Below are positions 5,841 to 10,556 of a DNA stretch of 10,556 nucleotides, in pieces. Made by a program: the position numbers and the translations under genes. Under the pieces are notes generated by a model. The model saw nothing but the letters and a program-made list of their open reading frames with translations, was not told the DNA's origin and made no database searches. Source of the stretch: Massilioclostridium sp965141735 (GTDB lineage Bacteria > Bacillota > Clostridia > Oscillospirales > Ruminococcaceae); contig CBCSOX010000082.1 in assembly GCA_965141735.1 (NCBI GenBank), positions 1 to 10,556 on the forward strand, in the 5' to 3' direction. How positions within the stretch are numbered: position 1 is the stretch's first letter; each line of letters begins with the position of its first letter.

Positions 5841-7265
5841 ATGAAAAAAAGAGGAACCAGGCTTTTAAGCGTCCTGATTTCCGGACTTTTGCTCCTCTCC
5901 TCCTTTCCGATGTCCGCGGGGGCTACACCGCAGCAGAGCCCCAAGGCAGCGCCACAGCGCATGCTGGGGGACGTGAACGGAGACGGGGTGGTGAACAGTG
6001 CAGATGCAATGCTGATCTCCCGCTATTCAGTCAAGCTGATTGATCTAACCGAGGAACAGCTTACCTATGCAGATGTAAATCAAGACGGGAAAGTAAACAG
6101 TGGAGACGCACAGCTGATTTCCAGATACAGCGTGAGAATTTATGACGAAATTGGAACGACAACCGTTGCGCTCGACCGTTCCACCCTGACCCTCCGGGTT
6201 GGGAACTCCTCAGCTCTGAACGCAGAACTTTCCAACAATCCCTGCCACGACCGCACCGTGCGGTGGGAGTCGGACAACCCGAATATCGCCAGTGTTGACG
6301 CAAACGGAACAGTGACAGGAAACACCTCTGGACGCGCCACGATCACCGCGACGCTGTTTAACGGACAAAAGGACAGCTGCGTAGTCACCGTTTCCAAAGA
6401 CCGATACGATGGAATCGATGTTTCGCGATACCAGGGAATTGTGGACTGGAACAAGGTGAAGGCTGCCGGAAATGATTTTGCTATGATCCGCTCATCCCTG
6501 GGATCATACGATCCTGACGATGACCAACGCGATCCTTATTTTGGGATCAATGTGGTTGGAGCAACCAACGCTGGCCTTGATGTTGGGGCCTACCACTACT
6601 CCTATTTTACTACGGTCGAGGTCGCCATTCAGGAGGCAGACTACTTCTTGAGCGTTCTCGAGCCCTATCGGGAGTACATCACTTATCCTGTAGTGCTTGA
6701 CATTGAGGCAGATGCCCAAAAAACAGTCAGCAAAGCGCAGCTCACAAAAGCTGCCCGCGCCTTCTGTGACCGGGTACGGGATGCGGGATACTATGTCATG
6801 ATTTACGCCAACGTGAATTTTATGGTGAATTATCTGGATTACAGCCAGTTGGATGACTATGATCTCTGGCTCGCTCATTTTGGTGTGAATAAGCCTGGCT
6901 ACGAATTCCACGACATCTGGCAGTACACAGAAACTGGCACAGTCGACGGTGTATCCGGATATGTGGACCGAAACTATGGGTATAAGGATTACCATTCCCT
7001 TCTCAATGACCTGGGACTTCCCTCGGATACAGGCTATCAACCGCCCTATTACATAAAAACCAAGGGAAGATGTAAGCCGAAAAATGGGATGACCGCTTAC
7101 TCTGGCCCGGATACTTCGACAGGCGCTGCATTCCATCTGGCACAAGGGGAGAAATTTGAATTTTTTGGAAAAAATAATTTATCTAGTTCAAACCCCTACT
7201 GTCTCATCCGAAATTCCAAAGGCCAGCTCGGCTGGGTCCGTTGGAACGATGTAGAACGTTTTTAA
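5841..7265 (+). CDS. Secreted dockerin-Big_2-GH25 lysozyme (muramidase)
   Basis: A 474-residue exported peptidoglycan hydrolase. ATG 5841 is chosen because it starts a classical signal peptide (MKKRGTRLL, then a Leu-rich core, cleavage near SAGA-TP at 28) and has GAGGG eight bases upstream; TTG 5811 and GTG 5826 are in-frame alternatives. Residues 42-102 are a type I dockerin with two intact calcium loops, DVNGDGVVNSAD (44-55) and DVNQDGKVNSGD (78-89), each followed by a LISRYSV helix. Residues 106-186 are a Big_2 domain. Residues 189-388 are a GH25 domain, which cuts the MurNAc-beta-1,4-GlcNAc bond: GIDVSRYQG carries the first catalytic-site Asp (193), VVLDIEAD the Asp-x-Glu pair (287, 289), and WQYTETGTVDG and VDRN (Asp 376) complete the site. 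Residues 403-474 form an SH3-like wall-binding tail ending GWVRWNDVERF. It has no anchor of its own, so attachment via the dockerin to the neighbouring cohesin is inferred. The dockerin is N-terminal, whereas most cellulosomal enzymes carry it at the C-terminus. Confidence 0.93.
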   Translation: MKKRGTRLLSVLISGLLLLSSFPMSAGATPQQSPKAAPQRMLGDVNGDGVVNSADAMLISRYSVKLIDLTEEQLTYADVNQDGKVNSGDAQLISRYSVRIYDEIGTTTVALDRSTLTLRVGNSSALNAELSNNPCHDRTVRWESDNPNIASVDANGTVTGNTSGRATITATLFNGQKDSCVVTVSKDRYDGIDVSRYQGIVDWNKVKAAGNDFAMIRSSLGSYDPDDDQRDPYFGINVVGATNAGLDVGAYHYSYFTTVEVAIQEADYFLSVLEPYREYITYPVVLDIEADAQKTVSKAQLTKAARAFCDRVRDAGYYVMIYANVNFMVNYLDYSQLDDYDLWLAHFGVNKPGYEFHDIWQYTETGTVDGVSGYVDRNYGYKDYHSLLNDLGLPSDTGYQPPYYIKTKGRCKPKNGMTAYSGPDTSTGAAFHLAQGEKFEFFGKNNLSSSNPYCLIRNSKGQLGWVRWNDVERF

Positions 7266-7285
7266 GGAAAACAGATCCTTGATAC

Positions 7286-7316
7286 AAAAGAGCCGCTTTT
7301 ACTAAGCGGCTCTTTT
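7286..7316 (+). terminator. Strong intrinsic terminator of the cohesin/lysozyme operon
   Basis: Perfect 13-bp inverted repeat AAAAGAGCCGCTT (7286-7298), five-base loop, AAGCGGCTCTTTT (7304-7316), 20 bases after the lysozyme stop codon. GC-rich stem with T run in the right arm. Confidence 0.9.
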
Positions 7317-7880
7317 ATTACGAAATGTTTATAGCGTATCTGGTTTTACCGAAAGGAAAGATTTTAGATTTAGGAAACGAAAATCAAGTCAGGCGTTTCC
7401 AACGTGTAAGAGGGTGAAGGACAAGCTGAAAAAATGCATTCACCCCTTTGCAAAGTGTGCGGAGAACAAGGCAACGGGTTTTTTAAAACGGGTAGTCCGA
7501 AAATCAGTCGCGTGCAAGAAAGGTTTTTATTGATAGGCCGACAGATCTCGACCGGAGGAAACAAGTTTAGTCTGCTGTGCTTTTTGATTGTTCCTCTTTA
7601 CATCAGCAGATTCAGAATAGGCGGTCGGCAAGCACACATCAGAACCATAGCGGTATGCTGCGATCCAAGAAGGATCAATTACCGGGTTTGTCATCGAAAA
7701 AAATCAGCAGAAAACGTACAACAGCCTGTAAACGGGGCACACTCGCTTGCCATGAGAACTGATGCAGATTTAATTGCTATTTTGAATGCTTCTACTCCCC
7801 GAAAGCTCGCTTTCCTTTGGAAAGTTTTCTCGCTACTTCTGATATTCCCCGTGGGTTCCATCAAGCGAAAGTGTACAAGA
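7317..7880. other. Low-GC stretch without a convincing gene
   Basis: About 560 bases between two terminators. Sampled 60-base lines count 37-42% GC, against 58-67% in the neighbouring genes. A 188-codon open frame (7434-8000, +) exists, but it has a poorly placed ribosome binding site (GAAGGA 12 bases upstream), no recognisable domain, and runs straight through the palindrome at 7881-7921, so I do not call it a gene. Small hairpins are visible: GATCC/GGATC at 7662-7676, and two overlapping ones at 7801-7824. I see no tRNA, rRNA, IS end or CRISPR repeat. It may be a decayed gene or hold a small RNA. Confidence 0.5.
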
Positions 7881-7921
7881 AAAAGCGTGCAGGTAGGATT
7901 AAATCCTACCTGCACGCTTTT
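7881..7921. terminator. Bidirectional terminator: 20-bp perfect palindrome
   Basis: AAAAGCGTGCAGGTAGGATT (7881-7900), one base, then its exact reverse complement (7902-7921). On the minus strand the hairpin is followed by T5 (CGCTTTTTCTTG) and lies 90 bases after the fucosidase stop, so it is the natural terminator for that gene. On the plus strand it also ends in T4 and could stop any transcript of the 7317-7880 stretch. Confidence 0.88.
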
Positions 7922-8011
7922 GCTTCATGATCATCCTGTATCCAGAGATGATCTCTTTGTTCAGTATTTTATGCTGAAAGGGGATAAGGGGATTCAATAA
8001 GCGATAATTGC

Positions 8012-10556
8012 TTAGTCGTCCAGCCGTTTTTTCAAGGCGATTCCGAGCAGTGCAAGGGATGCAATCGCCATGGCAATTGGCAGCTTTGCAGTGTCGCCTG
8101 TCTTGGCAGAACCGGAAGTCTGGTTTGCTGTTGCATCTCCATTGATGGGAACGAGGCTGTTGATTGCCGCCCGGAGGTTTTTGGCCGCTTCGTTTACCTT
8201 GGCCTGATCGTCTTTGGAAAGATTGTTGTCATTAGCAATCTCCTGTGCTGCCTTATAAGCGCTTTGGAAATTCTGGATGCTTTCGAGGGTATATGCCGAA
8301 AGATCGACGGTTGCTGCTTCGGCAACGATTTTTTGCAGGATGCTCTTATCCGCCTTGTAGCGCATATTGAGCATTGCCTCGAGCACTTCGAGCGTCGCTG
8401 CGTCGATCTCTTCCTGTGTGGACTTCGGATTGTCGTACACGCCCTGTGCCTTTTCGACGGCTGCACTGAGTTCTGCCTTGCCGGCGTCAACATAGAGGTC
8501 GTATTTGTCAATCACTTCATTTGCCTGAGAAAGAGCGATTTCAAGCTGGGTCTTGTTTTTAAGCACCAGTTCGTTCAGCGCGTTCTGAAGAGCGGTGTAC
8601 GCCGCATCTACTTCGGTTGCAAGCGCATCTTCATCGTCTGCTACTTCATGTGCTTTGGCAAGTGCTGCAACGAACGCTTCGGAATTCTGATAGTCGTCCG
8701 GATTGAGCAGGTCGCAGGCTGCGATCAGCTCGAGCAGTGCGGTCTTGTCACCCGCCTGGAAGTCCAGCATGTGGATTGCGTTCATCAGCAGGACCCATGC
8801 CTGGTCAACCTGTTCCTGGGTGGCAGCCGGGTTGTTGTAAGCGCGGTTTGCGTTCTTTATCGCCGAGTTAAAGATTGCTTTGACCGACGGAATGAGGTTG
8901 TCTGTTTTGCCGTCCTCAATCGCCTGGTTGGCGTAGTCGAGAACTTTTTTGAGGATAGTTTTGTTCGCTTCAACAACCGGCAGGGGTTCGAGTTCGTTGA
9001 TCGCGGTGCGCAGGGCAGTTGCCGCCGCATTGACGGATTCCTGCGAGCCCGGATTGGCAAGCTCTGTGCGGGCTGCCGCAAGGGCCTCGTTCAGTGCGGT
9101 CACGTCGACATACTCGTCCGGATTGATCGCTTCCGCGTCAGAGACCGCCTGCTGCAGTACAGTGGTGTCAATCGCATCCTGGCTGTTGTACACTTCGATT
9201 TCCCACAGGGTTATTTCGGTTGCGTTGAAGGTGAAGCGCAGCTGGCTTGCAGTGACCGGTGCAAACACCGCCGCCATCTCGGAATACTGCCGCGGGTTGT
9301 TGTTCGGGTTGTTGAGCATCTGCATCTGATTGGCGGAAGGATTAGCAGAATCATAGGTGTCAATTACAGTCCAGTCAGTGCCGTTATATGCCTCGAGGGT
9401 GTAACCCTTAATGCGGGTGGTCTGATTGTTCTCAACAAATTCCCGGATGTCAATGCTGTTAAAGGTCTGGTCTTTGCCAAAGTCGATGGTAAAGGTGCGG
9501 TTGCTGCCGTTGGTCGCCCAGCGGCTGCCGCGGTCGCCGTCAACTGCTTTTTCCGGTCCATAACCGCTGATCGCCTGGCTTGCGCTCGTCTTTTGTTTGA
9601 GAGCGAGGTTGTCCGATGAGGTCACAAGGTAATTTGCGGTCAGGGTGTCGCCCACCTGGCTGCCGTTGTGGAAAGCGGCTGCCTTGAGCTGGGAAATACC
9701 GTAAGGCAGATAGACGGTTCCGAAGTAGCGCGGGGAGTCGGTGGTCGGCTCGCTGCCGTCCAGAGTGTAGCGGATTTCAACGACGTTGCTGGCGCACTGG
9801 ATGGCAACCTGCTGCTTGCCGTTGTAGATGCCGCTGTTGAGTGAAAGGGTAATGCTCATGTTGTAGGCGGCGTTGAATGAATCCACCGCTGCCTGGAGGG
9901 CTGCAATTGCGTCTTTGAGCTCAAAGACGGTTGCAGTGTCGTTGTCATAGGATGCCTGTGCCGCTTCGATTGCGAGATCGAGTGCATTGTTGGCGTTCCA
10001 GTCATAGTTGGGGGAATCCGGGGTCTTGGCATCGAGCTGTGCCTGTGCGCTGGCGATGAGTTCACTCAGCTCGGTTCTTGCGTTTGCAAGGCCTTCTTCG
10101 TCGCGGATGTTGCTGATGGTGTAGGTCTCACCTGCAACAGCGTTAAAGACGATGGTGTTTTTGTTTTCAACGGTAAACTCGACAGGATTGCCCTTGGAGT
10201 CTTTCAGATCAGAGGTTGCAATGTTGGTGCCGCGGATTTTGAGCGCCTCGTTGGAGGTGCCGGGGCGCAGGGTCGCGCCGGTCAGAGTCGCGTGGCTCCA
10301 CTCCATGTCAACTTCCACATTTCCTCTCGCCTTGAGGCCGGTCACGTCGCCGTGATCCCACGCCTGCGGGAGGGCTGCAAGCAGGTCGATCGAATCGCCC
10401 TGGCTCTGGAGCAGCATTTCGGTCATACCGGCGGTTGCGCCGAAGTTTCCGTCGATCTGGAAGGGTGGATGGGTGTCAAAGAGGTTGCCGTAGGTGGATT
10501 CCTTGAGAATCTGGTTGACCATTGTCTGTGCATGGTCGCCGTCGCGCAGGCGAGCC
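8012..10556 (-). CDS. Surface-anchored GH95 alpha-L-fucosidase, C-terminal part (5'-partial)
   Basis: The frame is open to the window edge. The Met codon at 10522 is internal, as ARLRDGDHAQT before it continues the family. Numbering from that Met: residues 1-100 are the end of a GH95 catalytic domain, with NLFDTHPPFQIDGNFGATAG (13-32) and LLAALPQAW; the family mainly removes alpha-1,2-linked L-fucose from host and dietary glycans. The Asp of QIDGNFG (24) is in the conserved active-site motif; most of the catalytic domain is outside the window. Then come a FIVAR-like helical segment (143-217), a chitobiase-C-like beta domain (222-300, YTLDGSEPTT), an F5/8 type C / CBM32-like carbohydrate-binding domain (304-447, AVDGDRGSRWATNGSNRTFTIDFG), and five FIVAR-like three-helix repeats (453-794). 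SAKTGD (805-810), a hydrophobic segment and a KKR tail form a sortase-type sorting signal. Extracellular, wall-attached and working on fucosylated mucin- or milk-type glycans is the likely setting. Some GH95 members act on L-galactose or xyloglucan instead. Confidence 0.9.
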   Translation of the reverse strand, partial: ARLRDGDHAQTMVNQILKESTYGNLFDTHPPFQIDGNFGATAGMTEMLLQSQGDSIDLLAALPQAWDHGDVTGLKARGNVEVDMEWSHATLTGATLRPGTSNEALKIRGTNIATSDLKDSKGNPVEFTVENKNTIVFNAVAGETYTISNIRDEEGLANARTELSELIASAQAQLDAKTPDSPNYDWNANNALDLAIEAAQASYDNDTATVFELKDAIAALQAAVDSFNAAYNMSITLSLNSGIYNGKQQVAIQCASNVVEIRYTLDGSEPTTDSPRYFGTVYLPYGISQLKAAAFHNGSQVGDTLTANYLVTSSDNLALKQKTSASQAISGYGPEKAVDGDRGSRWATNGSNRTFTIDFGKDQTFNSIDIREFVENNQTTRIKGYTLEAYNGTDWTVIDTYDSANPSANQMQMLNNPNNNPRQYSEMAAVFAPVTASQLRFTFNATEITLWEIEVYNSQDAIDTTVLQQAVSDAEAINPDEYVDVTALNEALAAARTELANPGSQESVNAAATALRTAINELEPLPVVEANKTILKKVLDYANQAIEDGKTDNLIPSVKAIFNSAIKNANRAYNNPAATQEQVDQAWVLLMNAIHMLDFQAGDKTALLELIAACDLLNPDDYQNSEAFVAALAKAHEVADDEDALATEVDAAYTALQNALNELVLKNKTQLEIALSQANEVIDKYDLYVDAGKAELSAAVEKAQGVYDNPKSTQEEIDAATLEVLEAMLNMRYKADKSILQKIVAEAATVDLSAYTLESIQNFQSAYKAAQEIANDNNLSKDDQAKVNEAAKNLRAAINSLVPINGDATANQTSGSAKTGDTAKLPIAMAIASLALLGIALKKRLDD
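8141..9166 (-). repeat. Five tandem FIVAR-like helical repeats in the fucosidase
   Basis: Units of about 62-72 residues begin at residues 453, 520, 592, 656 and 725, counted from Met 10522. Shared pattern: (N/D)K-T/S-x-L-x-x-x-(L/V/I) opening helix, a D-x-Y turn (NPDEY, NPDDY, DKYDLY, DLSAY), a middle A-rich helix ending in N-P or D-N, then A-x-x-A-L-x-x-A-I-N-x-L. The units are too diverged in DNA to look recently duplicated. FIVAR modules usually act as spacers or adhesion modules between a catalytic or binding domain and the wall anchor. Confidence 0.7.

Noticed and set aside
7927..7956. Small palindromes (ATGATCAT, AGAGAT-g-ATCTCT) beyond the main terminator
   Set aside because: Short and AT-rich, without a T tract or other context; expected by chance.
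7434..8000. 188-codon plus-strand open frame in the low-GC stretch
   Set aside because: Weak, distant ribosome binding site, no recognisable domain, and it translates through the 20-bp terminator palindrome to within 12 bases of the convergent gene.
8264..9619. 451-codon plus-strand open frame antisense to the fucosidase
   Set aside because: Its sequence is a shadow of the Ala/Asn-rich FIVAR and F5/8C coding region on the other strand; Cys/Arg/Val-rich composition and no domain.

Overview
The window looks like a contig end from a moderately GC-rich, Gram-positive gut-type Clostridia, probably Oscillospiraceae/Ruminococcaceae. The evidence for this is a clostridial-type M18 aminopeptidase, strong AAGGAGG ribosome binding sites, several intrinsic terminators, secreted proteins built from Ig-like (Big_2), cohesin, dockerin, FIVAR and F5/8 type C modules, and LPXTG-like C-terminal sorting signals. 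Family assignment is by recognising the sequence, without a database search, and the genus is not determinable.

Layout. (1) 2-1294 (+): M18 metallo-aminopeptidase, cut by the window edge; its first ~46 bases look unreliable. A 12-bp terminator hairpin follows and lies directly against the ribosome binding site of (2) 1444-1902 (+): a small GNAT acetyltransferase. (3) 2046-5762 (+): a 1238-residue surface protein with signal peptide, one N-terminal cohesin domain, a stalk of ten Big_2 domains, a C-terminal domain I cannot name, and a TPKTG sorting signal. (4) 5841-7265 (+): a 474-residue secreted protein with signal peptide, N-terminal dockerin, one Big_2 domain, a GH25 lysozyme (muramidase) domain and an SH3-like C-terminus. 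Only 78 bases, holding a nested hairpin, separate (3) and (4), and a strong terminator follows (4), so they probably form a two-gene operon. (5) 7317-7880: about 560 bases of lower-GC DNA with no convincing gene. (6) 8012-10556 (-): the C-terminal part of a GH95-type alpha-L-fucosidase with a chitobiase-C-like domain, an F5/8C (CBM32-like) domain, about six FIVAR-like helical repeats and a SAKTG sorting signal. It converges on a 20-bp perfect palindrome that can terminate transcription on both strands.

How the genes fit together. The most interesting unit is (3)+(4). A cell-wall-anchored, long-stalked protein carries a single cohesin at its outer end, and beside it lies a secreted muramidase carrying a dockerin. 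The simplest reading is a miniature cellulosome-like display system whose cargo is a peptidoglycan hydrolase, not a plant-cell-wall enzyme. The neighbouring anchored fucosidase fits a bacterium that places glycan-active enzymes on its surface in a host-mucin or dietary-glycan niche. The cohesin-dockerin pairing is inferred from modules and adjacency; binding is not shown by sequence alone.
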